From Trichobilharzia regenti (Eukaryota; Platyhelminthes; Trematoda; Strigeidida; Schistosomatidae): a DNA stretch of 64,000 nt. The DNA is taken from contig OX235262.1 of the NCBI GenBank assembly GCA_944472135.2, forward strand, positions 83,984,903 to 84,048,902, in the 5' to 3' direction. Under the pieces are notes generated by a model. The model searched no databases and was not told where the DNA came from. It saw only the letters and a list, made by a program, of their open reading frames with translations. How positions within the stretch are numbered: the stretch's first letter is position 1; every line of letters starts with the position of its first letter. Positions 1 through 11,111 of this stretch are shown piece after piece. The position numbers were made by a program, and so were the translations under genes.

Positions 1-318
1 TCGAACAATCAAGTTTTGATACATATTAATTGTCATAATTACTGTCAAGTTGATACAGTAAATTTGTTACATATTATTATTTTCACCTAAATTGCTTACA
101 TTTCTACATCAATACATTATCTTTATTCGGAACCTTTGTATTAAAATTTTCAAATTCATCTCTGAGCAATATCCTGCATAGTAAACAAGAGGACTATGTG
201 AGACTATTACTAGCTCACTTCTCGAACACTTGATGAACTCGGGCCATGAAGTCTCACCAGATTCTCCTTTTAAGATTATCTACGGGGTGAGCTCGAATGT
301 ACAAGGGGCGTTAGGCTA

Positions 319-526
319 ATAATAATAATAATAATAGTGCATCGGTGGCACAGTGGTTAGGACTCTCGCCGACCATGCACATTGTCCGGAGTTCGATTCT
401 CTGCCGAGTCACACCTGATATCTATGGTCGGCCTCCAAAATTTGAGCTACCGATATCACATGCTGAAAATTCCATACTTGCACCAAAAATACGGTGTGGA
501 ATCAAGCTGTCGTCAAAAAATAGTAA
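319..526 (+). mobile_element. tRNA-headed SINE (no hammerhead), degenerate copy
   Basis: An (AAT)n run at 319-336 is followed by a tRNA-like head with an A-box-like GGTGGCACAGTGG at about 345 and a B-box-like GTTCGATTC at about 391. The body contains CTGATATCTATGGTCGGCC and ends near 526 in an A-rich tail. The same unit occurs at 32888-33082, 44660-44863 (minus) and 54002-54195, so this is an interspersed RNA polymerase III-type SINE. The acceptor-like ends are mutated here. The upstream (AAT)n could be the tail of a lost RTE copy. Confidence 0.75.
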
Positions 527-539
527 CAGTGAGGCTTTA

Positions 540-1050
540 TTTCAGACAGCATGTGAAGATATTTTATCTTCGTACAGGATTCACATGTAATGTAGTGATC
601 TGAGGCATGTCATGTGACACAATGTTGCTGAATATAGAGAAAGAACAAGTTTTCACCTTTTCTTCATTTTCTTCAAGAATTACTCAGCTTTCCGTTGAAA
701 CCCAATTAAATGTATGGGCTAGTTAATATATTGACCATGGATAAAATACTAAGAAATAAGGTAGATTTTAGTCATTTAGGTGGATGAAAACTCTGGTAGC
801 CGAATGATGCAGGTAGGCGTTTGTGTGTGATAGAGACGCTCGCAGTTCGTCAATATTACCCCAAATTCTATGTATCGCATACGTTTGTCCAGTCTCTTAT
901 CCTTTCACTTTCTTAATGTTGTCCCTAATCGTTCACTTTTATTTTTAACAACTAATTCTTCACACTTTTCAAATAGGACCCTCAACTACCTTTCTTCTCA
1001 CTTAATAATAATTTCAACCATGTGAAATTTCAAACCTTTTCCTCCATTCA
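540..1050. other. No recognised feature
   Basis: AT-rich sequence with only short open frames; no repeat family or protein similarity was recognised. Confidence 0.5.
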
Positions 1051-1054
1051 ACTC

Positions 1055-1235
1055 GTGGATGGTGACCAGCAGTGGAATCCAGGATGCGCATTTCGTCCTA
1101 GTTGGGACTCGTCAGCCGAATGTACCTGCATTTCCCAGTGAGTGATGATGCTCCTACCGAGGCTCGAACCTAGTGCCCATAGTTTAAAACGCCAAAGCGT
1201 TATCCACCAGATCACTTGGGCCAAGAGAGCCACCA
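1055..1235 (-). mobile_element. Sm-alpha-type hammerhead SINE
   Basis: Read on the minus strand, a tRNA-like RNA polymerase III promoter comes first (A-box region at about 1197-1213, B-box GGTTCGAGCCT at 1160-1170). A hammerhead ribozyme follows, then the tail CTGGATTCCACTGCTGGTCA. This order and tail match the Sm-alpha family described from Schistosoma mansoni. Related remnants lie at 18775-18965, 31900-31985 and 58985-59150. The unit is non-autonomous and encodes no protein. Confidence 0.85.
1069..1129 (-). ncRNA. Hammerhead ribozyme, Sm-alpha type, core intact
   Basis: On the minus strand the core is CTGACGA, then stem II GTCC/GGAC with a CAACTA loop, then GAA, then stem III ATGCGCAT (a perfect palindrome), then the cleavage-site C, then CTGGATTCC. 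Stem I pairs ATTCGG with CTGGAT (six pairs, two G-U), and an outer GCAG/CTGC pairing is possible. All conserved core positions are present, so self-cleavage is plausible. Stem III can pair only about two base pairs within one molecule but eight between two. Confidence 0.85.
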
Positions 1236-1343
1236 GTGTACCACTGAATGTTATGTAATTTTTAAATATACTTTAGAAGCTACCTATGAGTTATTATGTC
1301 ACCCCCTCCCATTACTCAATAATAGACTACGATACTTTTTCAG

Positions 1344-1392
1344 AAAAGATAAATACTATCGGAAAGCCTCTGAGGATGATTCAATCGATAAG
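1344..1392 (+). CDS. Candidate internal micro-exon of an unknown host gene
   Basis: A 49-nt segment is bounded by a pyrimidine-rich acceptor ending TTTTTCAG at 1343 and by a donor-like AAG|GTAAAT at 1393. With one leading base it translates to KDKYYRKASEDDSIDK, a hydrophilic sequence unlike the surrounding AT-rich DNA. No repeat family covers it. Schistosomes are known for very small exons, but no neighbouring exon with compatible phase was recognised. The segment could be chance. Confidence 0.25.
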
Positions 1393-1759
1393 GTAAATTT
1401 TCTTTGTAAATATTATATTTATGTAGTTAATTAAACAGCAATTCAGTTTTACGAACAATCTATTATGCTTCAATATGTTGCTCTACTTAAAAGGTCACCT
1501 ACAGAATTTACTGGACTGATTATAATAAAATCTACAGCAGACAGATTTACGAATATGTGGGTCAGCAAAGAGATCTTTTTCCGTGACTTCACTTCAATGT
1601 TGTACAGTTATTTTTACTCATGCAAATCGAATTGCAGAGTAATAACCAAGTTAGGAAAATTAGGAATGGTCTTACGTAATCAAGAGGGCTGATAAGTGAC
1701 CCGAAAACTAAAGATTGAGAAATGAGTTGTCACACATTAAATGAACTACAAAGAGCTTA

Positions 1760-2255
1760 CTATTTAGAAAGACAAAGAAGGAAGAAAAAATGTCACAAAG
1801 GCTATTGTAGTAAAGTAGGCTAGGTGAAACGTTTCTAAGCAAAGTCCAGACCTTTCTTTAAAGATTTCTAAGGCTTCCACTGCATGGAGAAGGTTAAGGC
1901 GATTTACTTCTGTAAATGGTTTGATTGTACTTTTATATGACTCTAAATGAAGTCTCTGCATGGCCAGAAGTAATAATATGCCACAGAATTGAGCCGTTGA
2001 CTGTTGTAGGTCCTCCTTTTAACAAACACGGTGGTGTTTATGGACACGTCTACATGATTTCCTGCTGTTGTAGCCTACGTACTTAGCTCCACAGGAGCAG
2101 GTGGACTGGTAAATACACAACAGTTGGATCTTGCCTTTGACGTTTCGGTGAATAAGAGCATGTATGTGTGGAAAAGGTCAGCCGTTGAGGTGCAGCATAC
2201 GATGTTCTTGGAATTGCAATCGACAGGCAGCTTTGGAGAACCTAACTAAATGTAT
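1760..2255 (-). pseudogene. Penelope-like element, C-terminal GIY-YIG region (relic)
   Basis: The minus strand encodes a decayed PLE C-terminus. It starts upstream with CIYQSTCSCGAKYVG, the zinc-finger-like Cys residues followed by the YVG/YIG centre of the PLE GIY-YIG endonuclease. A conserved tail including TSFRVIYKS and HAVEALEIF follows. Frameshifts separate the pieces. The reverse-transcriptase part is missing. Confidence 0.75.
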
Positions 2256-2259
2256 ATGC

Positions 2260-2640
2260 CTTGAATTTTAGATCTACAGTAAGTTATTGTTTGTCTGGCA
2301 CATTTAGATTTCGGGAAGTACAGGTACACATTTGAAAATGGAGGAAGGATTATTATTTGTACAATTGTACAATGGTAATAAATTCATTAAGAAACATTTC
2401 GCTCGCTAACCATTCTCTTTATGATATAAAAGGGACATCCTATAAATTTGGTTACATTCTAAATGACTTTAGGCAGTGAAGCGCATACTTTCAAGAGCTT
2501 TGACCAGCGGTACATTGTTTGACACCATACTGTGCTGCACAATTATTTCATGATTGTTTTAGGAACACCTAGCAGTACATGCACATAAACAGCTACATCG
2601 GACTTGAAATTAACTATATTCCTGAAAATCTAAATTTCAT
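2260..2640. other. No recognised feature
   Basis: AT-rich DNA between a PLE relic and a hammerhead foldback unit; no repeat or coding signal recognised. Confidence 0.4.
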
Positions 2641-3349
2641 TACAGGATTTCATCATGAGGGACATGAGCTGACGTTGGTTGGAGAACCATTGGAAAACCT
2701 GCAGGGAGCAATGGACAGCTGTTTCGTCCTAGTTGGGGCTCTTCATCAGTACGCACACACCGAGGTTCCAACCCAGGACCTTCTGGTTACAAGGCGAACT
2801 CGTAGACCATTAAGCCACTGGGACCCGATCCAATGGCCCATGAATTCTAGCTTCTGCCAATTCATGACATAGCGCAACATCTAGTCAATATCTTCGGCGA
2901 GTATTTGTCCTCACACCCGACTTGCTGTACCCTACTGGTCAGGACTCCTCACTAGAACCCCAGGTAACTACCTACCTGAATAGGGCCAGTCACTAGTGAG
3001 CATCTCATCGATATTTAAGTGTTGGTTTGTGACTAGTAGGGCGCAGCAGGTCGGGTATGACGACAAATATACGCCAAAGACACTGGCTAGGGGTCGCGCT
3101 ATGTCATGAATCGGCAGAAGTTAGAATTGGCCACTGGATCGGGTCCCAGTGGCTTAGTGGTCTACGAGCTAGCCTTGTAACCAGAAAGTCCTGGGTTGGA
3201 AACCCGGTGTGTGCACACTGCTGAAGAGCCCCAAACCAGAAGGAAACAGCTGTCCATCACTCTCTTGAGGTTTACCAATGGTTTTCCAACCAATGTCAGC
3301 CCATGATGAAGTCCTGTAGGCAACCAAATCTCAAAAAACCAACATTTAA
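2641..3349. mobile_element. Family B tRNA-hammerhead unit, inverted pair (foldback)
   Basis: A minus-oriented copy (about 2641-3025) meets a plus-oriented copy (about 3033-3349), giving a near-palindrome. Each copy has a 5' segment with the GACCAGTAGGG region, a tRNA-like head (GGGTCCCAGTGGCTTA A-box-like; GGTTCGAA B-box-like, mutated here), a hammerhead and an end reading GCTCATGATGAAATCCTG. The left hammerhead has A for C at core position 3 and the right has a damaged stem II, so neither should cleave well. No clear target duplication was found. Confidence 0.85.
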
Positions 3350-3359
3350 TTTGAATTTG

Positions 3360-3840
3360 TCTAGGAAATTACTCTCAAATACTACTCAATAATCATTAGT
3401 AGTATATGACTGTACGACTTTGAAACATCAAATGATATGAGAAATTAATTCCTCAACTTATCTTGAAATTTCTTCTTTATAAAATAAACAAAAGGTAAAA
3501 AATATTGCATCAAAGGAAATGATAATAGTAATAATTATAATGAATGATGCAAATAATGTAATTTGACAGTGTTTGATAAAATCCTCGGAAAATACTTCTG
3601 TAAGATGCTAAGATGAAAAAAGAAAGATGAATAAAAGAAGTGGTTGTAAATAGGATTCATTTACTTATTGATTCGCATCTTCATCACAGATAATTATTAA
3701 AGTCATTTGTATTGATTAACCTGTTTTCGTAATTTACAAAACAATCGTCAGAGTGACTTTAAATGAATTTCATTTGGTGGACGGTATTAAGTGAAATCTT
3801 TTTATATGAGGTGTTTGATAAAGGAGTAGAAAATGAATAG
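3360..3840. other. No recognised feature
   Basis: AT-rich sequence without recognised repeats or coding signal. Confidence 0.4.
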
Positions 3841-3849
3841 AGTGTATTC

Positions 3850-4870
3850 CATCTTGAAATATGTATAGGCGGGTAGTGAGTTCATACTGGTTTCAGAAAT
3901 TTAAGCAAAAAAACAAAAGAAAATTACTGAAGACCTTGAGCTACAGAGTTAGAACTATATGCTCAGAAGAAGTAACTGAAGATGAATTAAGCATTGTATA
4001 TGGTACTTTGATCGAAAATGGCTATGCCGAAAAATTTATCAAGAAACACATGACAAAAAAAGAGAGGAAAAGGACTACTCACTATCAGTAAACAAGAAGC
4101 TACTTTATGTACGACTACAATTCAAGGGTGATATACCAAGTGAGATAATTACGAGGAAATTAAGAAAATCAGTTCAAAGAACTTTTGATGCTGGCGAACT
4201 ACACGTATTGTTCTCTACACGACCGATGGTGCTACCTCAACGGAAAGATGAAGTACCTAAACTAGCTACTTCAAATTGTATCTATTCAACTGCGCTTGTG
4301 GAGCGAGTTATATTGGCCGTTGCTCTAGGAACTTGATTTTTCGTGCTTGAGAACATCTCCAACTATGGCTAAGTAAAAGGTGTAGTGAAAACCATTGACA
4401 GTTCGATATTGGACCACCTGGTGCAAACTGGCCACAAAGCCGAGGTGTAAGAATCCTTCTCTATTATCTACCAGGTACCCAATAAACTGCCAATATCATC
4501 GAAGCACCACATGCTCCAAAGAGCGGGGGCTATCGCGATTCGCGTGAAACAACCAGTGCTCTGTGTTCAAAAGGAGCCAATCCAGTCCCTACTACTGCCC
4601 CGGCCAGCCTTCAGTAGAGACTACAGATTCATGAATTTGTAATATTATCTTTCCTCATTTTTCTGAAATTCAGCTTATTGTTATGTTGATGGTACTGAGC
4701 TGTAATCTATCAATATTACTGATTCGAAGTTATTTAAACAGCATTAATGTTGTTCATAACAGTAATTCATTCATTCACTATAATGTATATAACTGTAGAG
4801 CCTGATGATGAAGTTATCACGAAGAGTATCCTTTGTTCAGTATCCAATCTGTTGAAAAACGGTTTCCTTG
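3850..4870 (+). pseudogene. Penelope-like element 3' end with terminal sequence
   Basis: The open frame 3861-4091 holds the PLE linker after the RT (YRVRTICSEEVTEDE, then IENGYAEKFIKKHMTKK). Further frames give NCIYSTALVERVILA, a shifted GIY-YIG start, and a C-terminal tail near 4560. A non-coding end follows at about 4640-4870 and contains CTGATGATGAAG at 4802. The same 3' end is at 19260-19870. Several frameshifts make it a pseudogene. Confidence 0.8.
4790..4850 (+). ncRNA. Hammerhead-like motif at a PLE 3' end (family E, degenerate)
   Basis: CTGATGATGAAGTTATC is followed by ACGAAGAGTATCC, in the order expected of a hammerhead core (CUGAUGA, stem II, GAA, stem III). In this copy GAAA is altered and stems I and III are weak. 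Family-E copies at 19.8, 27.5 and 37.1 kb show the pattern more clearly. Confidence 0.35.
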
Positions 4871-5024
4871 ACAGGTAATTTTCAATCTACGTTTTTTACA
4901 AAACTGTCATACTTGTAGAACAGTCAGTGCCTTTTTTAAATCTAGACAGTGTCATTAGAAGACGGAGATTATTTGGACAGTGTGATGTATTCGCACAATT
5001 GATTTTAAACAATCTGATCACATT

Positions 5025-5175
5025 ATATATGTCCATACGAAGTTCACTTTTAACGGTTTGAAAAAATTTGGGTATTGGTTATATGATATTCATTACAATA
5101 AAGGTTTTTTTTGTATTTCCCAATGAATGAAAAGCAATATCGTTTTGGTTTTCATTCAATAAAAAAAATACTAAA
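5025..5175. repeat. Dispersed repeat shared with 57190-57310
   Basis: The segment with AGTTCACTTTTAACGG followed by a 'gaatgaaaagcaatatcg' stretch recurs at about 57190-57310 and, inverted, near 57680-57720. Locally it forms a short inverted repeat around CAATGAATGAAAA. Function unknown. Confidence 0.6.
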
Positions 5176-5179
5176 AACC

Positions 5180-5370
5180 TTTATTATAATGAATCTGATC
5201 ACATGTTTGTTTGTCATTTCAGTTTATATAAAAAGTGAAATCAAATTAAAATAAACAAAGTGATAAATGATGAAAGAATAAGATGAATTATTACTACATT
5301 TGGTTATATAATCAGATAAGGATTACCAAAGTGAGTGGAGGGTAATAGTAAATTCTTTTTGAACACACAG
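5180..5370. other. No recognised feature
   Basis: AT-rich DNA with no recognised repeat or coding signal. Confidence 0.4.
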
Positions 5371-5416
5371 GGGGACGGCTAAAATTTACGAAAAGCTATC
5401 GCCTCTGCGTATTTCA
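5371..5416 (+). CDS. Weak candidate micro-exon
   Basis: A 46-nt stretch lies between ACACACAG and a donor-like TTTCA|GTAAGC. With one leading base it reads GTAKIYEKLSPLRIS. The acceptor's pyrimidine tract is poor and the phase does not join the 1344-1392 candidate directly. It is listed because its composition is more coding-like than its surroundings; it may be chance. Confidence 0.12.
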
Positions 5417-5599
5417 GTAAGCACCATTAACTGTTTGTTATAAATAACCTTTAAAGGCTATTTCGATATCAGTCCTGTGAATCATATTAAGTGTTTAGCT
5501 ATAGACGAAGTTGGCAGTCGGCCACCTGCGTCCATCAATTTTAACCGGTTTATTTGTTTTTCTAACCATTTCTGTATATGCTCTCCCACTCTAACATGT

Positions 5600-6325
5600 A
5601 AGGTGCGATTATTATTGTTTCCTTTAGTTCTTAGAGGAACATAGGGCTTCAGCCGCACGTCTCCATTGTGTTCTGTTCTCCACCAGCGTTTCCATCTGGC
5701 TCCACGTCCGCCCAAATGCTTTCCTCTCTTCTTCGCATGACCTCCTCCATGTCACCCTCACACTGACACCGAAGTCGCCAATTAACATTCGGCTTCCACT
5801 CGAGCGATGGCCTGTCTTGTACTGTCACTTGATGGTTTCCTCAGAGTATGGCCAATCCAACTCCATTTCTTCGTGCATATTTGTTGGAAAATCGGTCCCT
5901 GCTGGGTTGATTCGCTCCCGGAGATCCCTGTTGCTGATCGTTTCTGGCCGGCCATCTGATTTTGAGTGGTATTGGGCGAAGAGAGCTGTTGATAAAGGTC
6001 TGTAGTTTGTTCAAAGTGCTCTTCATGACCCGGCGCCAAGTCTCTCGTCCATATAGTAGCACTGACTTCACATTGAAGTTGAAAATCCGTATCTTATTTT
6101 TCATTCTGAGTGCTGTTGATCTTCACAAAAACTTCAGAGTAATAAAAACTTGCTTTGCTTTCCCGATCCACGCTTTTTATCCTCATCAATTCCGTCCACC
6201 TGTGGTTGAAACGATGCTTCCGAGGTAAGTAGGTAAAAGAGGATGCTGCTTTCAGGTTTCTCCCATTTATGCTGATTATTGTCTGTTGTTGTTGCCGCTG
6301 CTGTTGGCCAGTATGACTATTCCTC
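5600..6325 (-). pseudogene. RTE-clade retrotransposon, 3' part (5'-truncated)
   Basis: The minus strand encodes the post-RT part of an RTE ORF: INGRNLKAASSFTYL, NKIRIFNFNVKSVLLYG, LQTFINSSLRPI, ARRNGVGLAIL. It ends near 5605 beside ATTATTATT, the reverse of the (AAT)n RTE tail. This is the same 3' module as 15540-16226. Frameshifts and 5' truncation make it a dead copy. Confidence 0.85.
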
Positions 6326-6328
6326 CCT

Positions 6329-6350
6329 ATATATATATATATATATATAT
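6329..6350. repeat. (TA)n microsatellite
   Basis: A run of alternating TA of about 22 bp directly abuts the 5'-truncated edge of the RTE copy. Confidence 0.9.
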
Positions 6351-6429
6351 GTGAACATACACACACGGAAATTAGTATAAGGTAAGTGATATGACATAAT
6401 CACTCGATCACTGTTTAGGTTTATGGTAG

Positions 6430-6735
6430 AGTGTTTTTCTCCTTTTCAACGATTAAAAACCCAGCTGCATATAAGCTTCTATGAGTAGCCGAATTTAGTC
6501 TCTATCTTAAAATCCTAGTACTTGTTGTCCCCCTGTCCGATAATTTCCCAAAGACATCTTTCTTAGGAACAGAGTAAACTGACATGTACACTGGTTTAAG
6601 AATTTTATTGGATATCCATTTTCAGCGAGAGTATATATCACTAATTTATTTTCGTAATCTATAATATCAGCTGTACAAATACACCTAATCCTCAGCAAAC
6701 AGACTTATGGATCTCCTATAGAAAGAAGATTAGGC
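6430..6735 (-). pseudogene. Penelope-like element linker fragment
   Basis: The minus frame 6507-6698 reads RIRCICTADIIDYEN then LAENGYPIKFLNQ. This matches the conserved PLE segment just after the RT thumb (RxRxIC...ENGYPxKFI). Only this segment survives, with no RT or GIY-YIG core. Confidence 0.7.
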
Positions 6736-6739
6736 GTGT

Positions 6740-7480
6740 GGCTAGCAACCCGATTCCGCAAACAGAAAACCATCAGCAGTGAAACTTTTAAAAGTTTGAA
6801 ACTGCCATGTTACTCTTGAAACTCAAGAGATAAAAATTGGGAGGCAGGAGAAAATATTTTGCTTAGATTGTCTTCGTCAAAGATAATAATTCTTCACTGC
6901 TTATTCGTTTCACGGTATAAATGTTGGTGGTAAGAAAGTAAGATTTTTTTATTTTGGTTTTTTTCTAAAAGATAACTGGCATAAACATTTACTAAATGGG
7001 ATACTTTGAATACTGGAATTTCAAATATCCAACATCTGGTCCTTAAGTGGTAAATCAAGTGTTCTTCTTTTAACCTTATTTGTAATATCTATCCGTCCCC
7101 ATAGATTCATTGTTCGTAAGACAAGGAGCACTCTGTAATTTCCCTTCATTTAATTCAAACGATGCAACGAATAAGAAGAAGTCTCACAGAATAAAAGATG
7201 CATCTAACTTCAGGTGGGAAAATTAAATTGTTATTTGTGTGTATGAGAGAAATATGGTTTGACAAGTTTTGAAAATAACCAGCTGGATAACTGCCTGCAT
7301 AATTCTGGTTCTCCTGTGCAGATATTAGCACTTTGTCTTCACAAATTCTTTGTATACAAAATCAGGACATAATCTTTAGGCATAGTAAAACAAAAATAGA
7401 GTATTATAATATCATAATTTTTCTGTGAATTTCATTGAATTATCCAATCACAGTAGTTGGATTTTCCTTAAAAGTGGACA
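6740..7480. other. No recognised feature
   Basis: AT-rich sequence; no repeat family or coding signal was recognised. Confidence 0.4.
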
Positions 7481-7483
7481 TTA

Positions 7484-7903
7484 TTCAGAGAGAGAGATCA
7501 ACATTATTCAGAGGAATCATTGAAAACTAGGAAGAATTGAACTGCTGTTTCGTCTTGTTTTAGGAATCCGCATAGATGAACACGCACGACTTCACCAAGA
7601 CCTTCAGGTAACGAGACTAAGGTGGTTGATCATTCACCCACTAAGGCCGCAAGTTAATGACCCGTGGATTCTCTGCCAATTCTTGATTGAGTTCCATCCT
7701 CACAAATTCCCGGGTGGCTGAATCCTCAACAAATTTGGTCTGATAACCTGAAGATTCCGGGTTCAGACACTGGTGAGGTCATCGGTACGTACTGATGAAG
7801 AGGCCCAAAACTGGAAAAAATTGTTGTCCAGTGACGCTTGGTTTTTAGTTATCTCTCCAACTGATGTTGATGCGTGACAAAATTCCAACGACTGAAATTA
7901 ATT
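7484..7903. mobile_element. Family B tRNA-hammerhead unit, highly diverged inverted pair
   Basis: A minus-oriented half (about 7500-7690, with GCTGTTTCGTC) is followed by a plus-oriented half (7700-7903, with GGGTTCAGACACTGG and ACGTACTGATGAAGAGGCCC). It has the same organisation as at 2641-3349 but with many more substitutions, so it is an old copy. The hammerhead has core C3 replaced by A and the GAAA is lost. Confidence 0.65.
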
Positions 7904-8147
7904 AATCCAAATCCCCACAAATCATACAATCTAAATTTTCCAATCAGTTTATCATGAATAATTGAAGATAATTTGTGAAAAGCCTTCTGTATGCGGTCCT
8001 TCAATGAATTCAGTAATTTTTTTGTAGTAGTCTTATAATCGGCTACATTTGGTATCAGAATTTGTTAAGACTTATGAGCATTATAATGGATTTGTTGAAG
8101 AATACTTGTCTTCACTGCCACCGGCTTACAGATCGAACAATCAGACC

Positions 8148-8494
8148 TCATGACCAGTAGGGTGCAGCCGGTCGGGTATGAGGACAAATACTCGCCGAAG
8201 ACATTGGCTAGCGGTTGCGCTATGTCGTGAATTGGCAGAAGTTACAATTGATAGGCTGGAAATTGGATCGGGTCTCTGTAACTTAATGGTATACGAGCTA
8301 GCTCGCCTTGTACCTGGAAGGTCCTGGGTTCGAATCCCGGTGGGTGCGTACTGATGAAGAGTCCCAAACTAGGACAAAACAGCTTTCCATTACTCCCTGC
8401 AGGTTTTCCAATGGTTCTCCAATCAATGTCAGCTCATGATGAAATCCTGTAAGCAATCAACCAAATCCCTACAAACCAATCTTTGAATGTGAAT
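8148..8494 (+). mobile_element. Family B tRNA-hammerhead unit, single plus copy
   Basis: Starts at GACCAGTAGGGTGCAGC and continues with CTCGCCGAAGACATTGGC. A tRNA-like head follows (B-box GGTTCGAATCC at about 8330). The hammerhead ACTGATGAAGAGTCCC...GGAC comes next, then the tail AGCTCATGATGAAATCCTG. The core carries A at position 3 and AAAA for GAAA, so it should be inactive. Confidence 0.85.
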
Positions 8495-8499
8495 GATTT

Positions 8500-9160
8500 G
8501 TATTAAAAAACAAGATCAGCTCAATACTGCGTATTTAATATCACTTACCAAGTGCAAGAATAAAGAGGAAATTAGACGTTAATACATGATAATATCGCTA
8601 CACAGTTTGCAAAATTTTAATTTACAAGTTTTCCTACACTCTCTTGACATGCCACAAACTCAAATATTTGGTTATATATATATGTATCCCCTCTAGGTAA
8701 TTTAACGCATATACAACTTACCATAGGAACATGTTTCTTTGAAAAAAAATGAGCTAGTTTTTTGACATATTCTTAGTATTTGGTGAATAATGTTTTGCTG
8801 ACAACAAAAGCCGTCATTTCCTCCAAATCGACAGTGTAGCCAATTAGTTAGTTAAACATATTCATGTGAATAAGAAGACGAATTTCTGGAGTAATATTTG
8901 TGGAATTAACATTGAAATAATAATTGTCCACTGTATTGTTTGTATTTTCAGCTTTCATAAAGCTATTTGTTATATATTTTACAAAAAACCGACCACAAAC
9001 AGCAAAACATGTATTCTGTCCATCCTGACATTATATTTACTGTTCTCTAATGTATTATGATTCGAGATCGACTGACTATTTAAGAGTCACAAGAGAAAAT
9101 TCTGTAGTGGTAAACATTTTGTAAAGGTATATTATTTCTTAAATATTGTAATGATAGTGA
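8500..9160. other. No recognised feature
   Basis: AT-rich sequence without recognised repeats; the small open frame at 8866-9060 has no recognisable motif. Confidence 0.4.
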
Positions 9161-9164
9161 ATTT

Positions 9165-9830
9165 GCAGGTTACCTTAGAATTCATTGTTATTGTTATTCC
9201 ATTGGGTTTTGAGTGGAACGTATGGCTTCAGCCATATACTTACACTTCACTCCTCTGTTCACTGTATTCTTTCTCAGCTGGCTGCACAATTACTCACAAG
9301 CGTTCACCTCTTCAATGTAATCCTGCCACACAGACCTAACGCTTGATTTCTAATTCTGGTTTACTTGGTGGTTTGTTATGTGATCTCCCTAGATGGACTG
9401 CTCAGAGTATTTCCATTTCAGTCTACTTATCTGTTGGATGATAGCTTCATGACTAGTTCGCTACTTGCCAGAGTTCTTTGTTGACAATTTTACCTTCACT
9501 ATCGAGAGGAAGAGGACGTCTGTTGGTGGAAGTTCGTGGAAGCCTGTTGCAAATGTTTTTATGATGTATCAAGTCTTTGAATCTTATAGAATCTCCATTG
9601 TGATACTATCGTTGAAAATTCGGATCTTGTTTCTTGTGCTGAATACAGTGATGAAACAGTTTGACTCTTTGGACCTTGACTTGTTGCGACAGCCTTATCC
9701 GTGCCGTCTGTAGTGGAGACAATACTGTCCATTCAAGAAGACAATTACCTTCACATTCCTCCCGTAAAATAGTGGTTGATGTTTGTGGTTGTTATTGGTT
9801 CGGTATCTTCATCACCTTTTTATTTTGTAT
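9165..9830 (-). pseudogene. RTE-clade retrotransposon, decayed 3' part
   Basis: The minus strand shows scattered RTE blocks: STTILREECEGN, LEWTVLSPLQTA (from the INGR...YLGS region) and GKIVNKELW (the TNKELW block). Many stops and shifts mark an old, 5'-truncated copy. Confidence 0.65.
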
Positions 9831-9839
9831 GTTCAGAGT

Positions 9840-10290
9840 GTTAGTCTTAGTCAAGATATGAGACATCAGTTATCTGTGAAGTCCAGATCTCACTGAGTCG
9901 TTTAAGTGGTCCATTATATGCCCATCTCCTTGCTGTCCACAGTCTGTTGCACAGACCACTCAATCACAGTCAGAAATATCGTCGTTGATAGCAAACCGCC
10001 TTGTCTTGCTGCTACCTCAGCTTAAAAGACTTCACTGAGCTTTTTATTTTGAATCACTTAGCATACAGTATTATCAAATAGCTGTTAAATTGATTTTTTA
10101 AACGTAGTGTTAAATCCCATCGTAATAGACTTTGATTGAGTACCATCCATCATTTTGTTTCAGTGGGTAAAAAAAACTATTGCATTTCATAGGTTTATTC
10201 ATGTCTCATTATTGGAAATATGCCCACCCTCGCTAACCCACTAGTTTTTTTTTTATAAATTCCCTGAAAATACCCATCCAGACATGAATG
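9840..10290. other. No clear feature; possible further RTE decay
   Basis: The sequence next to the RTE relic up to about 10030 may be more of the same element, but no reading frame could be followed. The rest is AT-rich. Confidence 0.3.
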
Positions 10291-10295
10291 TAAGA

Positions 10296-10977
10296 ACAAA
10301 AAAGTTCAACAAAGAGTCTTTTTTCGGAGAATTAATTCACTTACTTGTACAACTGCATTTATACATAATTATTATATATATGAGGATTGCCAAACAAGCA
10401 GTAAAAGTTAGTTACGCTTATTGTTTACGTCATTAAAATGTTTCAAAAATGTGACGAATAATCAAAATGCGACTAGGGAGGGGGTTGGAGATTGGTAAAT
10501 ATTGACAAGGATTGTGTAATATGAAAGACACCCGGAGAAATAGAATGTTAGTGAGACAGCATGGAGAAATGTGATCAAAATAAATTATGTAATAGGTAGA
10601 AGGAGTAAATGCAGGGTTGGTTAAGAAAAAGATGTCAGCAAAAGTCAGACAATAATTTAAAAAGTATTATTAACAAAATGGTAGACATCCTAGTGATACC
10701 TTTCGCTTAAACCAACCTTATATTTACTCTTTCTACCTACAATATAATTTATCATGGACACGTGTCTCCATGCTGTTTCAATAAAAAATTCTATTTTTCT
10801 GGGTGTCTTTCATATTACGCAACTCTTGTCAACATTTACCAATCTCCACCCCTCCCCCACTTAGTTGCAGTTTGATTAATCATCACATTTTTGAAACATT
10901 TTGATGACGTAAAAAACAGTAATCGTAACTAACTTTCACTTTACTTGACAATTCTAATGTGTATACACATAAAATAA

Positions 10978-11049
<72 letters not shown>

Positions 11050-11111
11050 GGGATCGTACAGCTAAATGAATAAATTATCTGAAAAAAGTCTCTTCGTTGA
11101 ACTTTTCATTC
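10296..11111. mobile_element. Palindromic (foldback) element with family E ends
   Basis: Arms of about 250 bp (10385-10635 and 10705-10955) are inverted copies, meeting around a 70-bp spacer. Outer inverted ends read GTTCAACAAAGAGTC on the left and, reversed, GACTCTTCGTTGAAC-like on the right. The right arm contains a (TA)n run of about 59 bp that the left arm lacks, so the arms diverged by repeat expansion. The terminal motif recurs at 21742, 27513, 37060 and 60772. No coding capacity. Confidence 0.75.
10981..11039. repeat. (TA)n microsatellite in right arm of palindrome
   Basis: About 29 TA units sit just upstream of the sequence CGTACAGCTAAATGAA. A similar run precedes the same motif at 27452. 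Confidence 0.95.

Noticed and set aside
2579..2872. 97-codon plus-strand frame
   Set aside because: It runs antisense through a family B tRNA-hammerhead unit; the residues reflect the hammerhead and tRNA-like head.
8283..8345. Functional tRNA gene in the family B heads
   Set aside because: A- and B-box-like motifs are present, but there is no proper cloverleaf, and the same head recurs in many mobile units followed by a hammerhead.
10981..11039. TA tract as replication origin or promoter
   Set aside because: It is a simple microsatellite within one arm of a palindromic repeat; nothing else supports a regulatory role.
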